Counted from the first letter of the stretch, positions 35,851 to 44,542 are shown. The stretch is DNA of 64,000 bases from Chryseobacterium jejuense (GCF_900100075.1 NZ_FNEG01000002.1:310001-374000); one strand, 5' to 3'. Notes: generated by a model not told the origin, from the letters alone. Numbers and translations: made by a program.

Positions 35851-36729
35851 TTATTCAATCTTTTTTACCCCTTTAAATTGTTCTCTAAATTCGGTTGGAG
35901 TCGTCTTTTTGATAGATTTAAAGACTTTATTGAAATTAGCAATATTGTTAAAACCGGCTTCAAAAGCAATTTCAAAAACGGTAAGATTTTTTTCCATCAA
36001 CCAGCGGGCAGCATAACTTATTCGGATCTCATTAAGGTAATTGATAAACGTTGTTCCCGTTCTTTTTTTAATGAATCTGTTGAATGTCACATTACTCATA
36101 TTCACCAATGAAGCTACATTATCCAGGGTTATTTTATTCTCAAAATTCTTATGAACAAAATCATGGATAACCTTCATTTTATCATTATCATCAAAAGTTT
36201 CAGAATCAATGCTGTAGGAAGACAAAAGTATCTTATTTTCTGCAACCGCCAATTCATTAAGAATCTTCATAATTTCTATAAAAGATTCAAAGCTATTCAT
36301 CTTGGAAAGGTTGAGAAACGAATCTTTTAGTTTTTCAGCCGTTTCTGTAGAAAATAAAATGCCTTTAATTGAATCCTTAATCAGGTTATTAATAGGTTTC
36401 AGGATGTTTTTCTGCATCAGTGCCTGATTAAAAAAGTCCTGATTAAACTGTATGGTAATTTCGTGAGTCTTTTTGTATTTGCATTTATAATTTGCCCAAC
36501 AATGTGGCAAGTTGGGGCCAATCAACACTAATTCCAGATCTCCAATTTCACCTGTATGATCTCCAATCATCCTACGATATCCTTTACCTTTGTACACAAA
36601 GTTAATTTCAATCTCCGGGTGATAATGATAGGGAAAATCAAACGACTCTTTAATCCTGTCAAATACCAGAAAACTATCTTCGGGAGATAGTGGAGTTATT
36701 TCTCTAAGAATATTTTCTAGTCCGTTCAT
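35851..36729 (-). CDS. AraC-family transcriptional regulator of the PUL
   Basis: 292 aa. N-terminal cupin-like sensor (residues about 20-110: FPYHYHPEIEINFVYKGKG, LVLIGPNLPHCW) and C-terminal AraC double helix-turn-helix (about 190-288): ITLDNVASLVNMSNVTFNRF as the first and LTVFEIAFEAGFNNIANFNK as the second. Lies directly upstream of susC in the same direction; such cupin-AraC regulators are a known alternative to SusR and HTCS regulators of PULs. A soluble sensor implies the inducer is a cytoplasmic sugar, plausibly mannose or Man-GlcNAc (inference). Confidence 0.88.
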   Translation of the reverse strand: MNGLENILREITPLSPEDSFLVFDRIKESFDFPYHYHPEIEINFVYKGKGYRRMIGDHTGEIGDLELVLIGPNLPHCWANYKCKYKKTHEITIQFNQDFFNQALMQKNILKPINNLIKDSIKGILFSTETAEKLKDSFLNLSKMNSFESFIEIMKILNELAVAENKILLSSYSIDSETFDDNDKMKVIHDFVHKNFENKITLDNVASLVNMSNVTFNRFIKKRTGTTFINYLNEIRISYAARWLMEKNLTVFEIAFEAGFNNIANFNKVFKSIKKTTPTEFREQFKGVKKIE

Positions 36730-36768
36730 GCAGGCATTTTTGAAAAAGGGTTAAAATATCGTTCGCAG

Positions 36769-36782
36769 TACAAATATTTGTA
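36769..36782. promoter_or_regulatory. Perfect palindrome upstream of the AraC gene
   Basis: TACAAATATTTGTA, 14-bp perfect palindrome about 40 nt before the regulator's start codon. Candidate operator or autoregulatory site; the AT content means chance cannot be excluded. Confidence 0.3.
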
Positions 36783-36965
36783 AATTTGATGAAATAATAT
36801 CAATGTAAAAATATATTTGCTGTTTTTTTCACTTCATTTTGGTATGCATATCAGAATAAAATCCGGCTTCTTTAATTTAATATACTTCAAGCAATGCTTT
36901 TTCGTATCTTTATACAGAACAATTTTTACATCAACATTCATTAATATTAATTAAAACCCAACAGT

Positions 36966-37382
36966 ATGAGACGTAATGCAACAGCCGTTTGGAACGGTAC
37001 CATTAAAGAAGGAAAAGGACATATCACTACGCAAAGTACAACTTTAAATCAGACTCAATATTCTTTTAACAGCCGTTTTGCAGATGGTGTGGGAACCAAT
37101 CCGGAAGAATTACTGGCCGCTGCCCATGCCGGATGTTTTACGATGAAATTAAGCGCTGAGCTTTCCCAGGCAGGTTACGCTCCTGAAGAATTAACGACCA
37201 CTTCAGTAATCACCCTCGATCCAAGCATTGGAAAAATTACAAAGTCTGAATTAACCCTTACCGCAAAGATTCCCGGAATTTCAGAAGAAGAATTTCAGAA
37301 ATATGCCAAGATCGCAGAAGAAGGATGCCCTGTAAGTGCAGCCTTCAACTTTGAGATCACTTTGAATGCCACTTTAGCTTAA
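36966..37382 (+). CDS. OsmC-family peroxiredoxin
   Basis: 138 aa, cytoplasmic thiol peroxidase of the OsmC/Ohr fold, reducing organic hydroperoxides. The two redox Cys are present: Cys57 in [15 protein letters not shown] and Cys121 in [11 protein letters not shown]. The front [18 protein letters not shown] is typical of OsmC rather than Ohr. Single gene with its own terminator, upstream of tetR in the same direction. Confidence 0.9.
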   Translation: MRRNATAVWNGTIKEGKGHITTQSTTLNQTQYSFNSRFADGVGTNPEELLAAAHAGCFTMKLSAELSQAGYAPEELTTTSVITLDPSIGKITKSELTLTAKIPGISEEEFQKYAKIAEEGCPVSAAFNFEITLNATLA

Positions 37383-37403
37383 GAATGTCATTTATAATAC
37401 AAT

Positions 37404-37440
37404 AAGTCTGAGTTCCTTAATGTTCTCAGACTTCATTTTT
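37404..37440 (+). terminator. Terminator of the osmC-like gene
   Basis: Perfect 9-bp stem AAGTCTGAG / CTCAGACTT with a 12-nt loop, then CATTTTT. Confidence 0.7.
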
Positions 37441-37444
37441 AAAT

Positions 37445-37468
37445 AAAATATACCATTTGGTATATTTT
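37445..37468. promoter_or_regulatory. Palindromic operator at the tetR promoter
   Basis: Arms AAAATATACCA and TGGTATATTTT separated by TT: an uninterrupted 11-bp perfect inverted repeat. It ends 2 nt before the -7 box TATATTTG (37471-37478), that is, inside the promoter spacer, where a bound TetR protein would block RNA polymerase. TACCA-N2-TGGTA fits the half-site style of TetR-family operators. Confidence 0.75.
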
Positions 37469-37470
37469 TG

Positions 37471-37478
37471 TATATTTG
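37471..37478 (+). promoter_or_regulatory. -7 promoter box of tetR operon
   Basis: TATATTTG, a match to TAnnTTTG, 29 nt before the tetR start codon. Confidence 0.6.
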
Positions 37479-37499
37479 TATTACAATTAAGCATTTAAA

Positions 37500-38105
37500 A
37501 TGTCAAAGGCAGAAAAGACAAAACAATTTATTATTGAGAAAACAGCTACTTTATTCAATACTAAGGGCTATAATGCTACATCCTTGTCTGATATTACCCA
37601 AGTAACCGGACTCACCAAAGGAAGTATCTATGGAAACTTTGAGAATAAAGATCAGGTAGCTATAGAAGTCTATAAATACAATGCCGGACTGTTGAGCAAA
37701 GTAATGAACCATTCACTTGGAGATCAATATCAAACCTCAACAGAAAAACTCCATGCTTTTGTAACATTTTACAGAAAAAACTGGCGTTCAGTTTTTTCAA
37801 ACGGAGGATGCCCGCTGATGAATGCGGCTACAGAAGCTGATGATTCTTTTCCTGCACTTAAAAATTATGTTCAGAAATCATTTACATTATGGACAGAAAA
37901 AATAGCTGCTGTAATTGTTCAGGGACAGAAAAACAGTGAATTGAAAGCTTCAGTAAATGCTGATGAATACGCCTCTCTTTTTATCATGCTTATTGAAGGT
38001 GGAATTCTTCTTTCAAAAACTATGGATGATGAAAAATTTCTAAATCAAGCTCTGGATAAGGTCAAAGATATGATTGACTATGAACTAACCCTCCTTCCAT
38101 CATAA
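37500..38105 (+). CDS. TetR/AcrR-family transcriptional regulator
   Basis: 201 aa. N-terminal helix-turn-helix: FIIEKTATLFNTKGYNATSL, ITQVTGLTKGSIYGNFENKD, the canonical TetR_N pattern. The C-terminal ligand domain (residues 60-200) resembles the group with GGCPLMNAATEADDSFP. It is followed after 10 nt by an acyl-CoA thiolase and then by FabF, and preceded by a 24-bp operator at its own promoter. Likely a repressor of itself and the thiolase, responding to an acyl-CoA or similar compound (inference). Confidence 0.9.
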   Translation: MSKAEKTKQFIIEKTATLFNTKGYNATSLSDITQVTGLTKGSIYGNFENKDQVAIEVYKYNAGLLSKVMNHSLGDQYQTSTEKLHAFVTFYRKNWRSVFSNGGCPLMNAATEADDSFPALKNYVQKSFTLWTEKIAAVIVQGQKNSELKASVNADEYASLFIMLIEGGILLSKTMDDEKFLNQALDKVKDMIDYELTLLPS

Positions 38106-38115
38106 ATTGTACAAT

Positions 38116-39384
38116 ATGGAAACAAAAAAAGTGGCTATCGTGGGATACAACAGAATCCCTTTTGCCAGAATGAATACCGCCTATTCCGAAAAGGGTAATC
38201 AGGATCTTTTACTGGCTACCCTAAATGGATTAATAGACCGTTATCAATTAAAAGGGAAACTACTTGGAGAAGTGGCCGGCGGTGCAGTGATCAAACACAT
38301 CTCTGAGAGTAACCTCATCAGAGAAACCGTAATGAATACTTCTCTGGATCCTGCAACCCCTGCCTGCGATCTTCAACAGGCTTGTGATACAGGAATTGAA
38401 GCAGCTATTTATATCGGGAATAAAATTGCCCTTGGACAAATAGAAAGTGGTATTGCCTGTGGTGTAGAAGCCATGAGCAACATTCCTTTTGAGTCTTCGC
38501 CCCGCTTGAGAAAAGCTCTATTAAAAGCCAATAAAGAGAAATCTGCATTGAGGAAACTTAAACAGCTGTTAAGTCCAAAATTGAAGGACTGGATGCCTAT
38601 TCCTTACAAAGGTCAAGAGCCTAAAACTGGCCTAGTGATGGGAGAACACACCGAAATAACTGCAAAATATTATAAAATTTCAAGAGAAGAACAAGATGAA
38701 CTGGCTTTTAAGAGTCATCAGAATATGGCCAAAGCATATGATGAAGGATTTTTTGATGATATGATAACTCCCGCCTTCGGTCTTGATAGAGATAATAATC
38801 TGCGTCGTGATACCAGTATTGAAAAGTTATCTCAGCTAAAGCCTGCTTTTGATAAGCAAAACGGAACTTTAACAGCAGGCAACTCAACTCCTTTTACAGA
38901 TGGTGCTTCTTCCATTTTATTAGCCAGTGAAGAATGGGCAAAAGCCAATAATCTTCCTATTCTGGCTTATATTACCTACTCAGAACTGGCAGGGATAGAA
39001 TATGTAGAAAATCAACAAAATTTACTTCTGGCGCCAGTCTTCGCAGCCGAAAGAATGCTGAAGAAAGCAGGAGTGAATCTTGAGGATTTTGATTATTATG
39101 AAATTCATGAAGCCTTTGCAGCTCAGGTATTGGCAACCATTAAAATCTGGGAAAATAATGATCTGGCTCAACAGTTCGGATTGGAAAAAGCTCTTGGAAA
39201 AATAGACAGAAATAAATTGAATGTAAAAGGCAGCAGTCTTGCAGCAGCTCATCCCTTTGCAGCAACAGGCGGAAGAATAATAGCCACCTTAGCCAAACTT
39301 TTGAATGAAAAGGGCAGCGGAAAAGGCTTTATTTCTATCTGTGCAGCCCGTGGACAAGGCATAACCATGATCTTAGAAAAATAG
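38116..39384 (+). CDS. Acetyl-CoA C-acyltransferase (thiolase, FadI-like)
   Basis: 422 aa from ATG 38116; a TTG at 38107 would add three residues. Thiolase family: nucleophile Cys90 in LQQACDTGIEAA, His331 in YYEIHEAFAAQV, and second Cys409 in SICAARGQGITM; HPFAATGGR near the end is also typical. Length and the KHISESNLIRE block suggest the FadI/trifunctional-beta-like branch (3-ketoacyl-CoA cleavage in fatty-acid beta-oxidation) rather than biosynthetic PhaA. Cytoplasmic. Co-transcribed with tetR (10-nt gap). Confidence 0.88.
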   Translation: METKKVAIVGYNRIPFARMNTAYSEKGNQDLLLATLNGLIDRYQLKGKLLGEVAGGAVIKHISESNLIRETVMNTSLDPATPACDLQQACDTGIEAAIYIGNKIALGQIESGIACGVEAMSNIPFESSPRLRKALLKANKEKSALRKLKQLLSPKLKDWMPIPYKGQEPKTGLVMGEHTEITAKYYKISREEQDELAFKSHQNMAKAYDEGFFDDMITPAFGLDRDNNLRRDTSIEKLSQLKPAFDKQNGTLTAGNSTPFTDGASSILLASEEWAKANNLPILAYITYSELAGIEYVENQQNLLLAPVFAAERMLKKAGVNLEDFDYYEIHEAFAAQVLATIKIWENNDLAQQFGLEKALGKIDRNKLNVKGSSLAAAHPFAATGGRIIATLAKLLNEKGSGKGFISICAARGQGITMILEK

Positions 39385-39574
39385 TTTTCAGCTATTTTTG
39401 TAGAAAAAATATTCATTATGCAATAAATAATATCCCTGTTTATTCGTCTGTAGCGAAAGAAAAATGATAATATTGCAAACGGAAAACAGAATGATCAAGA
39501 AAAGCAGTAAAATGAAGCATGAGTAAAAACACTTTACCTCATGAAAATCTAATCAGTTTTAAATAATCAACTAT

Positions 39575-40816
39575 ATGAAAAGAGTTGTCATTACAGGATT
39601 GGGCGCAGTGACACCCTTGGGAAATAATGTCGAAGAATTTTGGCACAACAGTATTAACGGAGCTAGTGGAGCCGGGTTAATCACTCATTTCGATTCAGAA
39701 AAATTTAAGGTACACTTTGCTTGTGAAGTAAAAGGTTTTGATCCAAAGCTACACCTTACCCACAACGAAATCAAAAGAAGTGATCTTTTTACACAATACG
39801 CTATGTATGCTTCAGCAGAGGCAATACAGGATTCAGGTTTAGATCTTGAGAATATGGATCCATTCGACTCCGGAGTGATCTGGGGAACAGGACAAGGCGG
39901 AATGTGGACTTTTGAAAAGGAAGTAATGGATTTTGCAAACGGTGATGGTACACCCCGTTTTAATCCATTCTTTGTCCCTAAGTTCATTGCCAATATGGCT
40001 TCAGGAATGATCTCCATGAAATATGGACTTCAGGGAATCAATTATACAACAGTTTCTGCCTGTGCAACAGGAAATACAGCCTTGATGGATGCTTTCAACT
40101 ACATCCGTCTCGGAAAGGCGAAGGTTATCATCAGTGGTGGTTCTGAAGCAGCCATTACTCCGGCTTCAATAGGCGGTTTCTCTATTATGAAAGCCATGTC
40201 TACCAGAAATGATGACTTTGCAACAGCCAGCCGTCCTTATGATGCAGACAGAGATGGTTTTGTAATGGGTGAAGGTGCAGGTGCGTTAGTACTTGAAGAA
40301 TATGAACATGCAGTAGCAAGAGGGGCAACAATCTATGCAGAATTAGCAGGTGCAGCCATGACTGCAGATGCTTATCACATGACCGCACCTCATCCGGAAG
40401 GTGTGGGAGCCATCAAAGCAATGCAATTGGCAGTAAAAGAAGCGGGTGTTAACATGGAAGATATAGATTATATTAACCCACATGCTACGTCTACTCCATT
40501 GGGAGATTTAATTGAATTAAAAGCAATAAACAACGCTTTCAAGGGAAATAAAAAACTTGACATCAGTGCTACAAAATCAATGACAGGCCATTTATTAGGT
40601 GCTGCAGGTGCCGTTGAAGCTATTCTTTCTATTAAAGCTATTCAGAATGGTATTATTCCGCCAACCATCAATCTTCACAGTATTGATGAGAGCATTCCGA
40701 AGGATATTAATATTGTATTCGGTGAAGCTAAGGAAAAAGAGATCAATTTTGCATTAAGTAATGCTTTTGGATTCGGAGGGCACAATGCAACGCTTGTTTT
40801 TAAGAAGTTTTCTTAA
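39575..40816 (+). CDS. fabF: Beta-ketoacyl-ACP synthase II
   Basis: 413 aa, standard FabF length. Condensing enzyme of fatty-acid elongation: Cys163 in TVSACATGNTALM, His303 in NPHATSTPLGD and His339 in MTGHLLGAAGAVEA form the KAS I/II triad. N-terminus MKRVVITGLGAVTPLGNNVE is canonical. It sits 190 nt after a thiolase and not next to acpP, where the main fabF normally lies, so this may be a second, specialised copy (for example for branched or very long acyl chains; inference). Cytoplasmic. Confidence 0.92.
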   Translation: MKRVVITGLGAVTPLGNNVEEFWHNSINGASGAGLITHFDSEKFKVHFACEVKGFDPKLHLTHNEIKRSDLFTQYAMYASAEAIQDSGLDLENMDPFDSGVIWGTGQGGMWTFEKEVMDFANGDGTPRFNPFFVPKFIANMASGMISMKYGLQGINYTTVSACATGNTALMDAFNYIRLGKAKVIISGGSEAAITPASIGGFSIMKAMSTRNDDFATASRPYDADRDGFVMGEGAGALVLEEYEHAVARGATIYAELAGAAMTADAYHMTAPHPEGVGAIKAMQLAVKEAGVNMEDIDYINPHATSTPLGDLIELKAINNAFKGNKKLDISATKSMTGHLLGAAGAVEAILSIKAIQNGIIPPTINLHSIDESIPKDINIVFGEAKEKEINFALSNAFGFGGHNATLVFKKFS

Positions 40817-40927
40817 TTTTTAAAATGAATTTCTACCAGATTTTTATCTCTGACTATTTAAGTATAATAGACTCTTAGTTAGTTGGAAAGATAAAAATTC
40901 CGGAAGATTTTTAATGAAAATATTTAT

Positions 40928-40960
40928 AATCCCTGTGTTTTTTAAAGCACAGGGATTTTC
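40928..40960 (+). terminator. Terminator of fabF
   Basis: Perfect 10-bp stem AATCCCTGTG / CACAGGGATT with a 10-nt loop and a short TTT tail. Confidence 0.6.
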
Positions 40961-41006
40961 TATGTATCAAAGTTTTTTGTAAGTTAGTTCCACTACAAAA
41001 TATTTT

Positions 41007-42131
41007 ATGAAGAAACTTCACTATGTATTATTAATTCTCATTTCAAATTTTATTTATTCTCAGAATAATTTTGAAATTGATCTCAGTTCAGATCCGTACA
41101 TTAATGACAGTCTGCTGTTGGGAGCTCCGGAGACGAGAAAAGGATTTGGAGATCTTTATACATTTAAAATGCAAACGAATAAAAACATTTCTGATTTTGC
41201 AGAAAAGAACAAGATAGATCATTCAATTTATTATTTTAAAATTCAAAAGAAAAATATTGTCAGAGGCTTTATAGAATATCCTCAACCTGTAGCTTTTATT
41301 CATATGGGAAAGAAAGGTGAAGCAAGTCACAATACAAAGATATTTTTCCTAGAGAAAGGAAAACATAAGATTGATTTACCACAAAATATTAATAATCTGG
41401 AACTTGACATAGATTCTCCAACCAACAAAGAGTATAAGGCTTTACATAAATCATTGGAACAGTTTTATATAAAATCAAAAAGCCCCAATCAAAGTGACAG
41501 TTTGATAAACATGGACAAAAAACAGGAGTTTTTAGGAGAATATATCAGGAAAAATCCCAACTCGTATGTCGCCTTATGGGAAATTGTAAATGATTATACT
41601 CTTGAAGATTACCATCCTGCTTACTTGAAAAACATGAATTTATTTTCAGCAAAATTTAAACAAAACAAATTATACAAAGGCGTTGAAACTCGTTTAAAAG
41701 CAGAACAGTCTACCTCCATAGGACAAAAAATATCTGATATTTATTTTGACAGCCAAAATAAATTGACTTCTGAAGACTTTAAGAAATATAAATTAACCTT
41801 TATCGACTATTGGTCTACTACATGTGCTCCCTGCATAAAAAGCATGCCTGAAATTGTGAAACTATATAATGATTATAAAGATCAAAATGTAAATTTCATC
41901 ACGATTACAGACGAACAAAAACCCAATAGAATAGAGGTTGCAAAGAGTATTTTAAAGAAAAACAATGCCAATTGGATAAATTTCTTTGATGCAAATAAAG
42001 ACTTCCAAAAGAAAGTAAATGCGACAAGCTATCCGCTCCATTTTATCATCGATGAAAACGGAAAAATAATTGCCCGAATCAGCAACAGTATTGAGGAAGC
42101 CAGAACCGTTATTAAAGAATATTTGCAATAA
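41007..42131 (+). CDS. Secreted TlpA/ResA-like thioredoxin-fold protein
   Basis: 374 aa, signal peptide MKKLHYVLLILISNFIYSQ. The N-terminal 240 residues form a domain without clear family (beta-rich, then helical) as found before the thioredoxin domain of many Bacteroidota TlpA-like proteins. The C-terminal thioredoxin domain (about 245-374) has the redox motif YWSTTCAPCIKSMPEI (CAPC) and the cis-Pro region SYPLHFIIDENGKI. Probably a periplasmic disulfide reductase, perhaps for cytochrome maturation or protein repair (inference). Single gene. Confidence 0.82.
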   Translation: MKKLHYVLLILISNFIYSQNNFEIDLSSDPYINDSLLLGAPETRKGFGDLYTFKMQTNKNISDFAEKNKIDHSIYYFKIQKKNIVRGFIEYPQPVAFIHMGKKGEASHNTKIFFLEKGKHKIDLPQNINNLELDIDSPTNKEYKALHKSLEQFYIKSKSPNQSDSLINMDKKQEFLGEYIRKNPNSYVALWEIVNDYTLEDYHPAYLKNMNLFSAKFKQNKLYKGVETRLKAEQSTSIGQKISDIYFDSQNKLTSEDFKKYKLTFIDYWSTTCAPCIKSMPEIVKLYNDYKDQNVNFITITDEQKPNRIEVAKSILKKNNANWINFFDANKDFQKKVNATSYPLHFIIDENGKIIARISNSIEEARTVIKEYLQ

Positions 42132-42139
42132 TTTCTTTA

Positions 42140-42167
42140 AAATAAAAAAGCAGCCAATTGGCTGCTT
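42140..42167 (-). terminator. Terminator of the porin/Dabb/cupin operon
   Basis: Perfect AAGCAGCC-AATT-GGCTGCTT hairpin; on the minus strand it is followed by TTTTTTATTTT. Confidence 0.8.
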
Positions 42168-42215
42168 AAAACATAACGAATCTATATATACTCTATAAAA
42201 GAGTTGTATTAAAGT

Positions 42216-42695
42216 TTACTGACTGTCGCGTACGAAAAAGTCATCAGCATTTTCGGCAATGGGGATATATAATCTTTCCCATTCTTTACTTTTCACCATA
42301 TCCCAGCTATGTCCTGTCCCTTTAAGGTCTTCAGCAAGAAGTACGACCCCTGGCTTAATCATAAAAGTAGAACCATCCGTTACTTTAAATCTGATATTAC
42401 CTTTGATGGTAATTACGTATTGTCTTCTTGGCGCAGGATGAGCATTTTTCTCCCATTCTTCAGTCTTGTTACTCATCCAGAAAGTAGTTGTATTCATGTG
42501 TTTTAGCGTCGGGATCTTTCCTTTTTCAAAAGAACATGAGCCATCCGGATTATTAATTAATCTTACAGCAGGTATAAACTCTGTAGATTCTTCCGGAGTT
42601 ACACTTACATTTTTATGGTTTTTATGTTGTCCATTCATAAATCCTACGGTGCTTAATGCTACAACAAGGCTAAGGCCTTTAATAATATTTTTCAT
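42216..42695 (-). CDS. Secreted cupin-domain protein
   Basis: 159 aa, signal peptide MKNIIKGLSLVVALSTVGFM. One small beta-barrel domain: HPAPRRQYVITIKGNIRFKV and FMIKPGVVLLAEDLKGTGHS carry the two cupin-type motifs, with His, Glu/Asp and a final His as possible metal ligands. Periplasmic. Last gene of a three-gene operon with a Dabb protein and a porin, divergent from a two-component system. Substrate unknown. Confidence 0.72.
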   Translation of the reverse strand: MKNIIKGLSLVVALSTVGFMNGQHKNHKNVSVTPEESTEFIPAVRLINNPDGSCSFEKGKIPTLKHMNTTTFWMSNKTEEWEKNAHPAPRRQYVITIKGNIRFKVTDGSTFMIKPGVVLLAEDLKGTGHSWDMVKSKEWERLYIPIAENADDFFVRDSQ

Positions 42696-42715
42696 TATAA
42701 ATTTAAATTTTATTT

Positions 42716-43141
42716 TTAATTATATACAGTATCGTGAACCAACATTCTCTCAAAGAATGGTTTATACTTTTGCACCAATGCAAGATGCTCAGGAAGCTGA
42801 CCATAGGCTTCCAGTTCTTCCAGGCTGTCAAACTCCATCGAAGCATTGTAGGTAAAAGTATTATCCAAAACAGTTCTTGGACTTGAAGCAGCCGGCTTTC
42901 CGTAACGAAGATTTTTCTGATAAGGAAGTTTTTTAAGCCCTTCAAAAAAAATTTCAAATTCTTTAATCTCTGACTCCGAAAGATCTTTTCTTAACCAGAA
43001 TAATAAATAATGGAAGTACATTTTTTTCTTTTTTATAGGATTAAACATTGGTAAAGCAGAGGCAAACATATTTCCGGAAATAAGCAACAAAGCCGAAGCC
43101 TGTACCGATCGGAATAAAAATTTTCTTCTTTCCATAGTCAT
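42716..43141 (-). CDS. Tat-exported Dabb (stress-responsive A/B barrel) protein
   Basis: 141 aa (start 43141 or Met3 at 43135). Twin-arginine signal MERRKFLFRSVQASALLLIS, then a dimeric alpha/beta-barrel domain with the typical front YFHYLLFWLRKDLSESEIKE and the end MLVHDTVYN. Dabb proteins range from enzymes to stress proteins; an exported version is uncommon. The Tat signal implies export in folded form, perhaps with a cofactor (inference). 20 nt before the cupin gene and 5 nt after the porin gene. Confidence 0.75.
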   Translation of the reverse strand: MTMERRKFLFRSVQASALLLISGNMFASALPMFNPIKKKKMYFHYLLFWLRKDLSESEIKEFEIFFEGLKKLPYQKNLRYGKPAASSPRTVLDNTFTYNASMEFDSLEELEAYGQLPEHLALVQKYKPFFERMLVHDTVYN

Positions 43142-43146
43142 ATATT

Positions 43147-44475
43147 TTAATTAAAATCGATTCTGTATTTAAGAACAAACTGCCACTTTCTATCTGAAAC
43201 AACCGCATTATTCGAAGGATCATTAGCATAGATAGGTCTATTTTGGGCATCAAAGGTTAATCTCGAAGACATTCCATTCATCAACAATGATATTCCGGCA
43301 TCATAAACAATAGCATTATCATGAAGTCCTTTTAAGTCGGACAACTGTAGTCCAACAGCAGGTTGAAGCTGAAGGTTTTTCTTTTGTTTATCTAAATAAG
43401 GAAGGGTTCCTCCTAATTGTAAATAATAGGTATTTCCGGTTCCAATCACCGGCATTGCATTTCCTGCACCGTTTAGAGTAGCTTGTGTAACATCTACCGA
43501 AGTAGCAGGATTATTCGTTCCTACATAACGGATGTAATTAGGCCCATAGTCGTTATGCATTGCCATTCCATAAGCACTTACCGAGGTTCCATTCTCTTTA
43601 TTTAAAGGAGCATCATAAAATAAGTCTACCGCAAAACTCTTCATATCATCATTCACCGTATTTTTAGACGCATCCTGGTGCCATAAGGCATTATGGATAT
43701 AATCAAACCCTGCTCCTAAGCTTAACACATTCTTTTTCCCCATATAGGTTCCTGAATTAAAAGGTGTTGAAATATTTTCTTTATCTAAAAAAGCGTATCT
43801 GAAATAGCCTGAGAAGTCTTTTCCTGGAGAATTCTTACTGAAAGTAGCCACATTAAATTTAGGATCTGAAGTAGCCATGGTATAAGGATCTGCAACAACC
43901 AATCGATAATCAAATTTACCCAGCTGCCCTTTAACATAAGCACTGAGTTCACGTACAGTATAATCGGTAGCCCCTGCATTAGATGTTGCATAAGCCGGTA
44001 AATCATATAGTAGTGTATTCAAAGGACCTGTGGTAAACCTTGAAAGCCCCCTCCAGGTAGAACGTCCCGCCCCGAAAGCTATTTTATCACTGAAAGCATA
44101 TTCTGCATAAGCATCCAATAAATCAAAGTAATTACTTCCTTTTGCGTTGACATTGACATTGGTAGTTCCTCCCTGCAGTACAAACATTAATTTTTCAGTA
44201 GGTTTATACGTCATTTTTACCCGAACCCTGCGAAGAGAAAGGTCGGAGGCAGCTGATTTAGCTTCGTTATTGATAAGGCTCCCAGGATTAAGCTGGGTAT
44301 ATCTTGCCCATAATTCTGCGTAACCACTTAGAGAGATATAACGTGAATGTTCATCATTAAAATAATGAGTCAATCCCGGATTATTAAAGTCATTTTTTTT
44401 CTGAGCTTCTAATTTTCCCGTAATTCCCCACAGGACAAATAAAGCAATTCCGGTTCTGAAAGATCTTGTCTTCAT
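43147..44475 (-). CDS. Porin-like outer membrane beta-barrel protein
   Basis: 442 aa from Met 44475 (MKTRSFRTGIALFVLWG; the open frame upstream adds 11 residues). Alternating amphipathic strands throughout and a terminal aromatic-rich strand (WQFVLKYRIDFN) indicate an outer membrane barrel; LRRVRVKMTYKPTEKLMFV and AFGAGRSTWRGLSRF resemble phosphate-selective porin O/P-like and short-chain amide porin-like proteins. First gene of the operon with the Dabb and cupin genes. A -7 box and an array of 11-bp repeats lie just upstream, so expression is likely controlled by the divergent two-component system. Confidence 0.8.
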   Translation of the reverse strand: MKTRSFRTGIALFVLWGITGKLEAQKKNDFNNPGLTHYFNDEHSRYISLSGYAELWARYTQLNPGSLINNEAKSAASDLSLRRVRVKMTYKPTEKLMFVLQGGTTNVNVNAKGSNYFDLLDAYAEYAFSDKIAFGAGRSTWRGLSRFTTGPLNTLLYDLPAYATSNAGATDYTVRELSAYVKGQLGKFDYRLVVADPYTMATSDPKFNVATFSKNSPGKDFSGYFRYAFLDKENISTPFNSGTYMGKKNVLSLGAGFDYIHNALWHQDASKNTVNDDMKSFAVDLFYDAPLNKENGTSVSAYGMAMHNDYGPNYIRYVGTNNPATSVDVTQATLNGAGNAMPVIGTGNTYYLQLGGTLPYLDKQKKNLQLQPAVGLQLSDLKGLHDNAIVYDAGISLLMNGMSSRLTFDAQNRPIYANDPSNNAVVSDRKWQFVLKYRIDFN

Positions 44476-44513
44476 ATTTTTCTGTTCTAATCTTTTTGTT
44501 GATTTCAACGGGA

Positions 44514-44521
44514 CAAAATTA
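44514..44521 (-). promoter_or_regulatory. -7 promoter box of the porin operon
   Basis: TAATTTTG on the minus strand, a match to TAnnTTTG, about 39 nt before the porin start codon. No -33 TTG; an activator array lies in its place. Confidence 0.55.
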
Positions 44522-44542
44522 GATCGGGAAAGCCCGGACCGT

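Noticed and set aside
42466-42855. 129-codon plus-strand frame across the cupin/Dabb genes
   Set aside because: Overlaps two convincing minus-strand genes and ends in low-complexity sequence.
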